Source of the DNA: Powellomyces hirtus
Taxonomy: Eukaryota; Chytridiomycota; Chytridiomycetes; Spizellomycetales; Powellomycetaceae
NCBI GenBank assembly: GCA_025526995.1
Contig: JAHLKG010000007.1
Span: forward strand, 186,001 to 250,000
Reading direction: 5' to 3'
DNA: 64,000 nt
A program made the translations under genes and the position numbers. Numbering within the stretch: the stretch's first letter is position 1; each line of letters begins with the position of its first letter. Below, in pieces: positions 36,255-47,883 of the stretch. The notes beneath the pieces are model-generated. The model saw only the letters and a program-made list of their open reading frames with translations. It was not told the DNA's origin and searched no databases.

Positions 36255-36383
36255 CTACCGAGTTGCGCTCCAGGTCAATCCTAGTTGGAGCATGACGGGA
36301 TGAGTGTGACGTTTTAACAGATGCAATGTCAGCTTCCAGCCCTCCTTCTCGAGGATGACATGCTTGACCGTGAGTTCCGCTAC
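36255..36383 (-). pseudogene. Minus-strand remnant with E-G-W motif
   Basis: A 43-codon frame reading A-E-L-T-V-K-H-V-I-L-E-K-E-G-W-K-L-T-L-H-L and ending Q-L-G-L-T-W-S-A-T-R-stop. The spacing matches the family's second helix and following strand (A-L-E-K-A-G-W-x-V-x-x-L). Two stops lie immediately upstream, so only the C-terminal part is left. Confidence 0.45.
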
Positions 36384-36934
36384 TTATCAAAGAACTGGTC
36401 AAAAAATTGACATCAGATAGAAAATTTTCTCGCCGCTACGCCTTGGAATATAAAATTGCACGCAGCTCTGCTTGCCTGAGGTAGCCCGCCCGTTGGCCTC
36501 TGTGAGATTGTTAATCTTGTACCACACGCATTTGGTAGATGCGTTACATGCCGAATTCACCAGTCGCAAAATATTATATGACCAAAACAAAGCAAAGAAT
36601 GACAGACAACACGACATATTTCTTTTCAATCTGTACTCATCGTTGCCTGATAAGGCAAGGAGCGACGGTACACCACTCGCTCTGGGTCGGCGTGGTCATG
36701 CCTTGTAATCGTCACCCGAACGTTTCGCTACACGTCTTGGTTTCAGAACTTTTCTCAAATCATACAAGTACACGGCAGCTCGCTCGCAAATATGCCGGCA
36801 AAGTCAACCTGTTGCTTGAGATATCTCTTGACCTGACATTTGCCTGTTATCATCCACTCAATCCAACGTTGCTTGAGAGATCTCCGGACCCCATACTGTC
36901 TTTTGAACCCAACCAGATACTCTGAATTCTCGCC

Positions 36935-37382
36935 ATGCACCGACAGTGGTTCTGCAACGTTAAAAAAGGTAAAGGACTCTTGACCACTGGAATGACAAGC
37001 CCATTCGTCATTCAGTCTGGTTTATCTTGTGCAGTTTGCCAAAACATCCTTGTACAACGCGTACGGGGAGATCCTCAACCGAGCAGTGGACGAACTCAAC
37101 AGACAGCTTATGGTGTGCGCCATTGAAAATATGAACGTGCCAAATCACAATCCTCGAGTATTTTCAGTTACGATTCACACTGGGCGCCAACACGCCGTCT
37201 CCAGCGTATGCCTGCCCTTGGTAACTCGCGATTTTCGCAATGCCGTGGAGACCGCCGGCTGGACGGCCAAAGCATTGGCTATCAAGGAGGTGGATGCAAA
37301 AGGAGGAGACGCTCGCGGAAACAAGTTGGAGTTCGAAGTCACATTGGGCTTGGGTTCCGACGTTATCAGATCTTTTAGCTAA
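36935..37382 (+). CDS. Small-family member A3, start uncertain
   Basis: The second exon is well conserved: Q-F-A-K-T, the helix G-E-I-L-N-R-A-V-D-E-L-N-R-Q-L (close to A1), the strand F-S-V-T-I, TRDFRNAVETAGWTAKALAI and a final F-E-V-T-L-G-L. A candidate first exon at 36935-36968 (M-H-R-Q-W-F) ends in phase 1 with GTAAAGGACTCTTG, like A2. The possible acceptors (CATTCAG before 37017, TTGTGCAG before 37036) do not restore the frame. So either the true first exon lies elsewhere or this copy is damaged at its 5' end. Its 3' flank (TGTACCATAAAG) resembles that of A2, supporting tandem duplication. Confidence 0.5.
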
Positions 37383-37742
37383 TGATTGCCCGTCCGCCCG
37401 GCATTCATCTTCGAGGAGTGCGTATTCACCATCTCCACAGCAGTGTCAGGCGGAAATCTGCTGTGTTGTACCATAAAGCAGTTTAGTAGGCAGTGTATAC
37501 CAAGCGGGGGAAAAATTTAGTGTTATTAAACAACAAGTCGAAGTCACATGTCACATACAGTAAATACACGAAACATATCTAGCAGGCAAGTCAAATAGTG
37601 CAAAGCCAAATCCATATCGAGTGTACAAGAGGTGTGTCATAACTAGTATCTATTGTCTTTATAACGAAAACGAGAAAAACTTGAAGCTCACCGAATATAC
37701 AAAAGATCGGGAAATGTTATGCTGAATTTGGAAGGTCCTATT

Positions 37743-39713
37743 CTACAGCACCACCATCTTTGGCTTGCTCGTTTTGCGGAGTAGTCCATATGCCACCACA
37801 AACCACGCCGTCGCCAAACCCGCGAGTACCAGGGCGCAAACACCAGTCGAGATCGTGTCCAGATCATACACTGCCAGCATCGCTTTCCCAGTCGTCACAC
37901 ATGCCTCGTTTGGCAGGCAGGAAAGAGTCAATTCCGCCAATTCTGTCTGCGCAAGCGCCCGGTAGGCGTACGAGATCGGACTGAGGTAGTGCAACCACCT
38001 AAAGTACCAGCCCAGAGTCCCGACATTGATGATCTGGCCGCCGTACAGCATGAAGACAACCACGAGAAGAGGACCGGTTGCTTGCGCGAGCTGCACGGTG
38101 GGGACGGCGCAGGACACAGCGAGCGCGAGAGCGACACCGCAGGCGGTCAGGAGAGCGTTGACACCGATCCAGATCAGGAATTTGGTAAAATCGGCTTGCA
38201 GACCAATCATCCAGTACAGGGGGATGGTAGCGACGAAGGAGAAGAACAAGGCGGGTAAAAGAACGGCTAGCATCTTGGCGACAAAAAAGGCAGATACGCG
38301 GTAAGATCCTGCAGCACGCTCTCGCATCATGATGATTTTTTCGAGAGGGACTACCGTGAGAATGGGCATCAGGACAACAAACATTTGGTTGGTGGGCCAG
38401 ACGAACAGCACACCGATACGATTCTGCAGGCCGCGTTGGTCGGCTTCCAAGCGGAAGGAGGCAAATCCAATGAGGATGATGAGAACAAACGTACGGACAA
38501 AGTCGGCAATGATGACGGGTCGGTGGCGACTGAGGTTTTTCCATTCGCGGTTCATCAGCGTGAGGAACTCGGACATCCATGAGTTCCGGTCGATTGATGG
38601 GTTCTTAACTTCTACCACCGATGCCGTGCGAGACGCTACGTTTGATGTTGAAATGGCCGACGTTTGTCCAGCATCACGGGCACGTTCGACAGATCGATAG
38701 GCCTCGTGCAGGGTACGTACACGGGCATCCTCTTCTTTGCCGCCTTCCGAGGCAATTGTCACAACATCGAGGAAGAAATCTGCCGGGTTCTTGTGTGGCG
38801 GGCAGTCATAACCCAGGGATCTGAAATGTTCCGTCGCAGCGTCCACAGGCCCAAAATAGGCGACCTTTCCAGCACACAGCACAACAACGCTCGAGAAGAG
38901 CTCAAGCAACTCCACGCTGGGCTGGTGAATCGTTACAACCACGATACGGCCACTAGCCTCCGCATCTCGTTTCACGTTAGCAAGGACCGAGAGCGCAGCC
39001 GTCGAGTCCAGTCCCGAGGTCGCTTCATCAAGGAACAGCACGTCCGGGTCCGCGACAATCTGTTGCGCAACGCACACTCGTTTGCGTTCTCCACCCGACA
39101 CGCCGCGAGTGAGACCGTCGCCAATGCGGGTCTCGGCGGCCTTGTCGAGACGGAGGCGGGAGAGGACCTCGTCGGCTTTCCACTCCTTTTCGGCGCGTGT
39201 GTATTGGGATGATGGCAGACGCAATCGGGCAGCATAGCGCAGAGTTTCGCGAACTGTGAGGTGCGCGTGCAGGTGGTCGTCTTGTTCGACGAAAGCCATG
39301 AGGCGTTTCCATGTCTTTGGAGCGCGCGGTTGGTTGTCGAGTGTGATGGAACCGGTGAGGCGACCCGTTGAAAGACGTCCCGACAAACTGTGATACAGAA
39401 TATGTCAACTTTGTTAGTGCAAACGATCAAACAAGCACCCAAAGTTGAAATTGCTCCCGTACCATTGCAGCAAAGTGGTTTTTCCTGCCCCACTGGCGCC
39501 CATGATGGCAATTAGCTCGCCTCGCTTGGCCGATCCCGAGATGCCATCGAGGAGAACCCGCTTGCCACCTTTCGGCAGATCGATCTCATAGCTCAAATTG
39601 GACCATGTCAAGCTTCCGCCGTCGTGGATTCGAGACCTAGCATGCTGCTCCTGGTCTGAGACGATACTAACTGTAGTTGTCATGTCGTTAGATTTGCGGT
39701 CGAAATCAGCCAT
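37743..39713 (-). CDS. ABCG-family half-transporter (White/ABCG2 type)
   Basis: ATP-driven exporter or lipid transporter of the plasma or an internal membrane. Two exons fit: 39713-39463 and 39387-37743, 631 residues; the phase-2 intron follows the Walker A motif. The nucleotide-binding domain comes first, as in all ABCG proteins: W-S-N-L-S-Y-E-I, Walker [11 protein letters not shown]-loop V-E-Q-D-D, signature VSGGERKR, Walker B V-L-F-L-D-E with A-T-S-G-L-D-S, and the H-Q-P switch. Next is N-P-A-D-F-F-L-D-V, typical of ABCG. The membrane half starts W-K-N-L-S-R-H-R-P and shows about six hydrophobic segments, ending near K-P-K-M-V-V-L. All catalytic motifs are intact. A half-transporter must dimerise; the substrate cannot be told. 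It sits among the small-family genes but in the opposite orientation. Confidence 0.93.
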
Positions 39714-41504
39714 TTGTGATATTCGGACCGAGAGAGATGAGTGGGGTATGCGTTGCAGTCGGGGCGTGTGGTCGGAGTTGACAAGTTGGGGGGAAGCCAG
39801 ACAAGTTTATGGTTCCCGGTAAAGAGATGTGATGTGTGGAACGATGGTGCTTGGCGGTGATACAATGCTGTTTGAACGAGAAAGGCATTTTGCTCTCTCC
39901 TCCTGCTTTTATGCAAATCTGAGCTCCGAACATATCCTCGTAGTCGACGGTACAGCCTCAACGCCCGCCCACCGGAGACAAAGATTAGTCATGAGGATAT
40001 GCAACCGCTTCCGCCCTGTTCATGTGTCGAGTAGACATTGGACGATGCATGGAAAGGCGTGCCATGTTTGCCGATCTGCCAGGAACTCCGGAGGACGGAG
40101 AATCGGAGTTTGCACGGACATGTGTAGTGCAATCAATTTCCGTACCGAACATCCCGAACGTAAGTTTGGGCCGTGCAAAAGGCTGCGCCCACGTATACGT
40201 GTCTCCGTGTCTCCGCGTTTTTGCTATGCTCCTCCGATCGTAAGCGTAAAACACAGGCGGAAGCGGAAGCGGGAAGGCTTTCCCATGTCATTCTTAATCT
40301 CTCCACGTGCCATGAGACTCGTGCGTAGACACGTTTAGCTCGCACAAAGCTTGACGCCCGGTATCTGTAATTCCGACGAGCGATCTCGACATAGCAATAT
40401 GGACCGTTGGGCGTATCGCTTTGCCTCGACTTTGTACAATTGATCAGAGTGACTGTTGACGATCAGATCTTGCAACACGATGAAAGGAACCATGACTCAA
40501 GAGGTTGGGAAGCATTCATGTGACGGTGATATGGCTCACTTTTCTCGATTTGAGACATTTTCTCGCCTTCTGTTTGCTTTCCCAGGCCGTGGGCTATCAT
40601 GGGTTGCCCAGCGGGAACGCTCGATTGCTTGGCTTGTGGCTTTGCGCTGGTGATGAGGATGGGCGTTGACTGTCGTTGTATCCATTGAGAAACGTCGATT
40701 TGATTCATAACCGTACCGGCATGGTTACAGAACTTACTTTGCTCATCTTATTCGCCGGCCTCCCAATGTTCTGTATCTTGCATTAACTACACACAAGCGG
40801 CAGTGTTTCAACAGCTCCATAATCGCAGCTTTACAGGCGTCCTCATATGCTGTCGCATTCACTTTGAGAATATCCTGAGCAGCGCACTTCATGTGTACGG
40901 GTTTAGCGGAACAGTGGTTTTTCTGGCAGTGAAACAATGTCAGTGTGGTGCATGCCGCTGGGGACGGGAAGTGGTAGAGAGCATAGAACAGATACCATTG
41001 ACGTTCACGTAGTTACTACAGAGGTATGCGCACAATCCATATCTGGGGGGCGGAGAACGTTTCTTTCTCTTTGTCATCATACCTGTTATGAGTTCGCGGT
41101 CAAAGAAGGTCAGTACGGCGGTGTGCGTGTGACTTGGGGTCAAGGGCTTATGTGTGTGCTCTAAGAGACGCAAGGCAAGGTGCTGGTCAAGGCTCAAATG
41201 GCCAGGGGTCACTGGGAAGCTTTTTCTACGGGACGGTTTCTTCGAGAAAAAGACCCTTGTCACATTTTGTCACCTCTGACTCTCCATAGCACACCATCAT
41301 ATTTCTATTTCAAATTTCTGTGTACCTTGACAGCAGTATAGTGATCGAATCGTAGTAGGTTCCATTTTTCTATGCGCCTGATAGTGACGTGCGACTTCCA
41401 GATGAGCAATGTTATGTGTCCAAGAACAAGGTAAGTATGGCTGGTTAACCACCTTGACACTTTCAATACACAGAAATGAAGTGTCAATTCACAATATCTA
41501 TATT
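39714..41504. other. Gene-poor stretch with one possible family remnant
   Basis: About 1.8 kb right of the ABCG start. It holds that gene's promoter and, at 40743-40861 on the minus strand, a fragment described separately. The rest shows only short unconserved frames. Confidence 0.4.
40743..40861 (-). pseudogene. Possible N-terminal remnant of a small-family copy
   Basis: After a candidate acceptor (CTCAAAG) in phase 1 the frame reads V-N-A-T-A-Y-E-D-A-C-K-A-A-I-M-E-L-L-K-H. This resembles the family's V-M-T-P opening plus first helix. No A-G-W half follows. The similarity is weak. Confidence 0.2.
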
Positions 41505-44500
41505 CTACATCATCCAAAACTCCGTCGCAGGTTCCCGACTTCTCAAGCGCGATTTCCGATCCCGCACGTCCTTTAAGTCCTTCTGGATTTCCAGCTCTCT
41601 CATACATCGTGCACTATCACGCGCGGTCACTGCCGCCGAAATGCACGTAATTTGCGACGACGCAAAGCTTGTATACGTTGTTTGCGAGAATTCTGCCGCT
41701 GATGGAATTTCGGGCTGTGCGGCGATGAGAGCCTTCGCACGCGCGATCCCAGCTGCGATTTCTTTCTTGGCGTGCGCGATGGAGGCGCGGAGAGTGGCGT
41801 GTTGCACACGGAGGTGGTGCACACATTCGCAGGGTGTGGTGGGTTGTAGGGGTGCAGAGTGGAGGTTTTTGGGGAGCAAGGCGGTGACGACTGGGTCTGG
41901 GATGGTGGATTGGGTAGATGGAGGGGCAACATCCCGGTCGGCTTCTGCGCCAGAGTCAATTGCAGGAAAAATGGGCTCTGCAGTGGTGTCTGTTTGTGCG
42001 GGAACCGCCTCGCTCTGTTGTGATGGAACCGCCGGACATATCGTTTCCGCAACGGTGTCTTCGATGCCAGCTTCAGTCGCTGCTTGGGCATCCACCGTTC
42101 CTTCCACCTCCAGAGGTGATGCAGCCGCTTCGGGAGGAGTAGGTAAGGCATCTACAACGTCTACTAGTGGAGGTAGTGCAGCGTCTTCCAGAGGTGCTGG
42201 TTCAGCATTACTGGCAGTCATTTCGCTTTCTGCAAGTGGTTCTGCTGGTTCAGCGTTACCCATAGTCACCTCCCTTTCTGCAGATGGTTCCGTTCCATCG
42301 GGTGTAACATGGTCTCCTGTTTGCAGCGAGCGCGGATGGGCACTGTCAACTTCGCGTGGTTCTGCAACCGCTGCATCTGCTGCAAGTTCTGCCTCTGGCG
42401 GAGCACTTGCTACTGAATGTGGCTGGTCCTCCTGCGGCTGAACCTCCGCATCCCAATTAACCACACTATCATCATCTCCCGACGCTGCATTTTCCTTCCC
42501 ATCCTCCTCACCACCCTCCTCGCCTTCGCCTTTATATGCCCCCTCAAAAAACTCTCCCGTCGACGACAACGACGAAAAATAATGTATCAACTGCTCTACC
42601 GTCGACAAGCTATGTTCCGGCGGCTTATTACCCACAGCTCGTCCGCGCTCCGTATGTTCCTCATGATGGTGCGTCAAACCCAGCCGCTGCAGCGGACTCA
42701 GCAACGCCGCTTCCAGGGCCTGCAGTCTGCTTCGCGTGGGCGACGACGACGACGAACTGGTGGTGGGTCGGTATGCCTCGACTTCGTGCTGCACCTCGGG
42801 CGGTAATGGTGATGTGGAAATGGTCAAACTGCGTTTTCGAAGGGTTTTGCGGACTGGGATGGGGAGAATGGAGTCCTCGTCTTCGTCGTCGTTGGCGTCG
42901 CTCAGGGGAGGTGAAGTAGCGCGTGAGGTGTCGGGTTTGGTTTGTGTGGATTCTGTGATGGTTGGGATGTGATGGGATTCGAGAGGGGGGAGGGGGGATT
43001 GTGGGGAGGAGGATGAGCCATCTGTTGTGACGCTTTGTGCATCGTCCCCGTCGTCACCTGCGGCGGCGGACCGTTCTTGGAGTGAAATAATTTCATCCGC
43101 AGTTGCTTTCTCAGTAACATTGACAAAAGTAATTGGGACCGGGACCGAGGAAACCGGAACAGAGGGTTGTTGTTCCTCGGTTGAGGCACGCTCTTTTACA
43201 GCAAGATCGTCAGTAACGATCGGAACTGGAGCCGTGGAGACGGGAGCGGTGGTGTGCTCTTCGACTGGAGTGGTACCGACCGCGGTTTGCTCTTCCGGCG
43301 TTGCACCAGTAGGAATTGGATCTGGGGTCGCAGGGACCGGAGCTGTAGGGTGCTGTTCCTCAACTGCGGCAATCTCCTCTTCCGTGGCGTTTTTCTCAGT
43401 GGTATCATGACCCGTCGTGACTGCAGGGAGGGGAGCGGTAGTGTGCCCTTCCTCAACTAGTGTTGTCGCATGCACAGTTGTTTCGTCAAAGGTGTCCTCA
43501 ACGATAGGTGGAACGGGAGTTGGGACGATGGGTGTGACTGCGGGTTGCTCGCGACTAGAGCTTATTTCGTCCACAGGTTGTTCCTGAGCAGCATCGTCAG
43601 TAGTGACTGGATCTAAGGCAGCCGAGAGTGGGGCGCGTGTTTCATGGCTCTCCTCGACCTTGGCTTCCTGAGCGTTATGCCCGTTGTCGACATCATCTTC
43701 ATTGGCTTCAATTTCTATGTCGACGTCAGGTGCGTCATTGGCATCAGTTTCCTCGCTCGCTTCAGGTTCTTTGTCTACTTCATGCGTTTCATGCGCCTTG
43801 TCTGCATCATCTCCTTCGTCGGCGCCATGTTCTTCCGTCACGACCTCCTCTTCTTCCTCTGCATCTGCTAATTCATCACCGAGACTACTAGAAGGGTTAT
43901 GAATGTGTATCTCTTCCGCGGCTTCCACATCCGCTTCTTCCTCTTCATCATCTTCAGCAACCTCCTCAGCTTCCAAAGCATCCTGCTCTTGTCGTTCAAC
44001 CATATCATTCTCATCCGCACCACTCTCTGACCCTGAGGCAACCTCATCTGTATCACTTTCCGATACGGACGCAGATTCGTCGGACAAAGTAGACCCTGTG
44101 ACGCTCGATACGCTACTCTCGTCGCCAGGGTCAGCGCTTTCTAATCCGGAATCATCTTCGTCTGATGAAGAGGATGTTGTGACGCTGGATTCGCTTCCGC
44201 TGTCTTCCTCTTCGTCGTTGACAGCCGCTTCACTTGTGGTGTCATCAGCGTGGATAGAATCTTGATTCGCGGGTGGTGTGGTGTCCTTGTCGTCAATTTT
44301 CAGGACCACGACTGGTTCTTCCAGGGGGGCATCACTACCACCCGCTTGGTCCTCTTCACGAAAATGGACATGCGGCTCATGATGCTCAGGCACACCCGCC
44401 ATCGGCACTTCTTCTCTACCATCTGCTCGTGGGGCGCTGCCGGACTCTTCCATCAAAACTTTAAGACCTTGATCAGCAGCCTCGCTATCCTCTGTATTGA

Positions 44501-44738
44501 TCAACCTTCGTTCCACGTTTGCGGCCGTGATACTAGAAATCCAATTTTGGTTGCTGCTGAAATCACTCCACTCGACAGGACTACTCTCCCCAGAAGCTGG
44601 ACTCCGCCGCCATTGTTCGGTGGGGATGCGGAGATGGAAGTTTTCCGCCATTTTTGTTTGGAGTTGATTTGACTCCGGTAATGATGTGACAAGTACAAGT
44701 AATCCGCGGTTCTTGTTGCTGGGCGCCTTTTTTGACAT
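41505..44738 (-). CDS. Large acidic repeat-rich protein, unrecognised
   Basis: Single exon of 1,077 residues starting M-S-K-K-A-P-S-N-K-N. About residues 130-320 are dominated by E, D and S, with long acidic runs. The middle has imperfect repeats of roughly 30-40 residues built on a V-E-E-x-x-T-T-A-P-V pattern followed by P-x-P-I. The C-terminal 100 residues are more ordered and look coiled-coil or helical: a segment with C-V-H-H-L-R-V-Q-H-A-T-L-R-A-S-I, then R-C-M-R-E-L-E-I-Q-K-D-L-K-D-V-R-D-R-K. A short tryptophan-bearing N-terminal block (R-I-P-T-E-Q-W, S-P-V-E-W-S-D-F) precedes the acidic part. No catalytic or membrane domain is visible. I cannot assign a function; scaffold or chromatin-type roles are possible for such sequences but unsupported. 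Confidence 0.7.
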   Translation of the reverse strand: MSKKAPSNKNRGLLVLVTSLPESNQLQTKMAENFHLRIPTEQWRRSPASGESSPVEWSDFSSNQNWISSITAANVERRLINTEDSEAADQGLKVLMEESGSAPRADGREEVPMAGVPEHHEPHVHFREEDQAGGSDAPLEEPVVVLKIDDKDTTPPANQDSIHADDTTSEAAVNDEEEDSGSESSVTTSSSSDEDDSGLESADPGDESSVSSVTGSTLSDESASVSESDTDEVASGSESGADENDMVERQEQDALEAEEVAEDDEEEEADVEAAEEIHIHNPSSSLGDELADAEEEEEVVTEEHGADEGDDADKAHETHEVDKEPEASEETDANDAPDVDIEIEANEDDVDNGHNAQEAKVEESHETRAPLSAALDPVTTDDAAQEQPVDEISSSREQPAVTPIVPTPVPPIVEDTFDETTVHATTLVEEGHTTAPLPAVTTGHDTTEKNATEEEIAAVEEQHPTAPVPATPDPIPTGATPEEQTAVGTTPVEEHTTAPVSTAPVPIVTDDLAVKERASTEEQQPSVPVSSVPVPITFVNVTEKATADEIISLQERSAAAGDDGDDAQSVTTDGSSSSPQSPLPPLESHHIPTITESTQTKPDTSRATSPPLSDANDDEDEDSILPIPVRKTLRKRSLTISTSPLPPEVQHEVEAYRPTTSSSSSSPTRSRLQALEAALLSPLQRLGLTHHHEEHTERGRAVGNKPPEHSLSTVEQLIHYFSSLSSTGEFFEGAYKGEGEEGGEEDGKENAASGDDDSVVNWDAEVQPQEDQPHSVASAPPEAELAADAAVAEPREVDSAHPRSLQTGDHVTPDGTEPSAEREVTMGNAEPAEPLAESEMTASNAEPAPLEDAALPPLVDVVDALPTPPEAAASPLEVEGTVDAQAATEAGIEDTVAETICPAVPSQQSEAVPAQTDTTAEPIFPAIDSGAEADRDVAPPSTQSTIPDPVVTALLPKNLHSAPLQPTTPCECVHHLRVQHATLRASIAHAKKEIAAGIARAKALIAAQPEIPSAAEFSQTTYTSFASSQITCISAAVTARDSARCMRELEIQKDLKDVRDRKSRLRSREPATEFWMM

Positions 44739-45709
44739 CACTCATTGGGAAAACCGACTCTTTAGAGGGGAGATGGGAGACACGTGTCTGCAATTATGCT
44801 TTTTCTAAAAATCATCTTCGCTCACAACTTCTCCAGCTCAGCTCTTGCTGTTGTGATCATGAATTATCCGGAGACTTTAATGATGAACTCGCGTAAAGAA
44901 GTCATATTATTCTTTTGATAGACAATCGATATCAGGTTTAGGCAGAGGGCTTTGTACAAAGTCCCGCAGTCTTCAGTAATCACGCCAGTCTATGCAGGTA
45001 GGCCTTCTTTATGGTTGCATAGGAGAAGATCGGAACGCAATGAATGGACACGTGACGCGAAACTCCGCTCTGCTGCGGCAAGGCGCAATTCAGGCCGGAC
45101 AGGAATCCGCGCTGTTGGATGCGCACGGATGAGATGTTCACCGGCCATAACGCTTGGTGTTGCGGGCGATCACGTCACCCTCGACGTCAGATTAAAACGA
45201 TGGTCGGCAGGCAGGGACGCTAAAGCAAAGTCCCTAACAAGAAGTGACTTGGGTTGGTCTTGGGCTACCCCGCTTGCCAGCGGCGCTACAAGCGTCAGCG
45301 GTAAACTCAAAGAGCATCAGTCCTGTACTGCTGGTTGTTATAAGTGGATTACATCATGACAATTTAGCTAACTGCTTAATCTCCCCTACATCAACGCCCA
45401 CGTTCCCCCGTCTTTACAAGCTGTCACTCGCTTCCTAGTCCGTGTTATATGACCTCCAATGCAAGCAAGTGACTGACGGGTCTCACGTGACAGGCGCGTC
45501 CTTGACAAGGTTACGTAAGGAAACGGTTGTCAAACGGAAACAGCAAGTGTGAAGGACTCGGAGTGACGGCTTTTTCCCTTTCCTTTCCCCTGCCGCAGCC
45601 CCCCCCCCCCCCTCCCTCGCGAAGAAGCATAAGCTTGTTTTCTCGCAAAATAACTCGTAAGTATCTACACGACAAAATTCCGAGAGATTGCGTTTGCGAC
45701 ATTTTTGAA
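44739..45709. promoter_or_regulatory. Divergent region between acidic protein and F-box gene
   Basis: About 1 kb holding both promoters. It includes a 14-base C tract at 45599-45612 close upstream of the F-box gene. No coding sequence is supported. Confidence 0.4.
45599..45612. repeat. Poly-C tract
   Basis: Fourteen C about 100 bases upstream of the F-box gene start. Confidence 0.85.
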
Positions 45710-47883
45710 ATGCCGAGTCTCCACACAATGGACCATTCCGTGACAATTGGGACATTGCCATTCGAGACCCTCCTACACATATTCTCGTACATATCGTCCG
45801 ACCAACAGATTCCACGACTCTCGAGAGTATGCAAACGGTGGGCACTTAGCGTTCGAGACATAAGGGTAAGCTGGAGGCGACCACTTGCATTTCTCACCTC
45901 GCTTTGGACTAATTTCGGCGACTATGATAGGTCCTCGAACTAGAGTGCTCTGTAGCCGTCTTTAAATACGGTCTTCCAAGAATACTCTTTCAGTATCCGC
46001 GACTCTGCCGGCTAGTTCTCAATCCAGCTCGCAGCATTGCACGAGAAGTCGCAGCGGGGCTTGTAGATCAGGTCGCTGCGCAGTTTACAGGCCACCCGAC
46101 CGTTCAACACATCTGGTGTTCCAGCGACTGGATTGTTCCTGGCGCAATAGACGGGTGCCCTGTTCTGAAAGAGCTTCGGCTGATAAGTCACTCTTCCGAC
46201 CTGCGGGACGATGCTCCGCCCATTGCGGAAGAGACCATGGTGGCCGATAATATGGCTGCGGCAGCGGTGGCAATTGTCTCTACTCCTGCCGCTCCTGCGC
46301 ATAGGGAAATTTGGAATGCTTCTGGACTACGAAGAAATCTCACCTGGATTTTGAAGTCAAAACCATGGCTCACGCATGTTCAGATGGATCACCCCCATCT
46401 GTGGGCTCGTGCGTCTCAAGATACCGCAGTTCAGACATCATTCGCGCTGCGCTCTCTGAACCTGACGAGTCTCACGGCATCCTCCATTCTGAGTTTCATT
46501 GACTTCCTGAATCCCAGGCAACTGGGAGCTGCATCAGTCCTACCACACCTCACTACACTGTCAATGGAAATCGACTACGCCTTCTTACCCAGAACCATGT
46601 TCGCCGCGCTTGCAGCAGGCTGCCCCCTGCTGTCGTCTCTGACGCTCAGCACACTCGAGGCGCCGCCCTCCATGATCTGCACGATGGCTACTGACCTCGC
46701 CCACCTGCCCTTGACGAAGCTGGTGTTCGATAAGTGCAGCGTCTGGTTCGTCGAAGGATGGGTTACCCTGATACGCTACATCTCTGCTGCGTTCAGGAGT
46801 CTGGATACAATGGAGTTTGAGCGATGCTTGTTCAGAGAGTTACCCGAAGGCCGCGTCCCGGCCGCAATTCCAACAATCGGCGGCATGCGGACATTCACAC
46901 GCTCACATCCACTGAAAGCACTCAAATTGCACCCAATTGGTGACTTCGCATTGAGTGTAGAGGATGTACGATTCCTCATTGACCGGTTTCCCAATCTCGT
47001 CCACCTGCATCTGGATGTACCCGCCGACACATGCACAGCAACTAAAATGCCGATCTGGGCACCATCCGCGACAATCAATCTTAAATCACTTTCACGCCTC
47101 AAGCTTCGATGCGGCAACCCGCGCGGTCTCAAAACCATGCCCTACGAGTCTGACATCCCGGCCCAGTTTAGGAACCTTACATACCTCTCACTCACAAGTT
47201 GTCCAGTGTTTCCGACCCAGCTGATTCACTGCAACGCAGCTGCGCTTAACACCCTCAAGCTCAGCTACTTGCCGGCCGTCCTACCCGCCGGATTTACAAT
47301 CTCGTTGCCGAATCTTTGTAAACTCACCATCCGCGGCGTGTCAATTCTCGGCCACAAAATATGCCTTGCCACCGCAACAGCATTGACATACAACGCCCCG
47401 CGTCTCAAGTCGCTGCGAATGGAGGCGTTCCAGAGCGCACAAGCCTTCCTCGCGATTCCAGAAAGTTTCATCCAGGATCTCGTTCTCAGTTGCCCCCATA
47501 TCCGTGATCTCCGTCTTAGCGGATTCACTGTACCGCCATTTACGCTTCGTCTTCTCGAACACCATTGGCCACTTCTCTCAACCTTCCACATTGTCGGACC
47601 CAACAGCCTGCCTGTTGCGACCGCCCAGTGGGAGTGTGACCATCTCACGCCGATGCTCCTCGCGCACAGGCATCTCACGTCTGTACATCTGACCCTCACC
47701 GGGCTAAACACGGGAGAATGTGTGCTGCCAAGAATCGATGACCCTGATCAAATGGCGAGAGATGTAGGGTATGTGCAGAGGAAGGCGGAAGCGCAAATGC
47801 TATACGCTGAGTATGCGAGGCTGCTGGCGAGCAGGTTCTGGTGGATTCAGGATGTTGTTATCTCGGGTCCAATCGCTATGTAG
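45710..47883 (+). CDS. F-box protein with leucine-rich C-terminal half
   Basis: Probable substrate-recognition subunit of an SCF ubiquitin ligase. Two exons fit: 45710-45865 and 45931-47883, 702 residues. The N-terminal F-box is clear: LPFETLLHIFSYISSDQQ, then L-S-R-V-C-K-R-W. Exon 2 begins at GTC after a TATGATAG acceptor (R / V-L-E-C-S-V) and stays open to the stop. It encodes irregular leucine-rich repeats, e.g. L-x-x-L-x-L-x2-C and L-x-S-L-T-L-S, with recurring H-L-x-L-D and L-x-S-L-R-M-E segments, as in fungal F-box/LRR proteins. An F-box of this kind would bind Skp1, with the LRR half choosing the substrate. A second ATG (M-D-H) seven codons in could also start it. It lies in the middle of the small-family block and is intact. 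Confidence 0.85.

Noticed and set aside
36539..36925. Plus-strand frame of about 128 codons
   Set aside because: No match to the small family or any known motif; composition looks non-coding.
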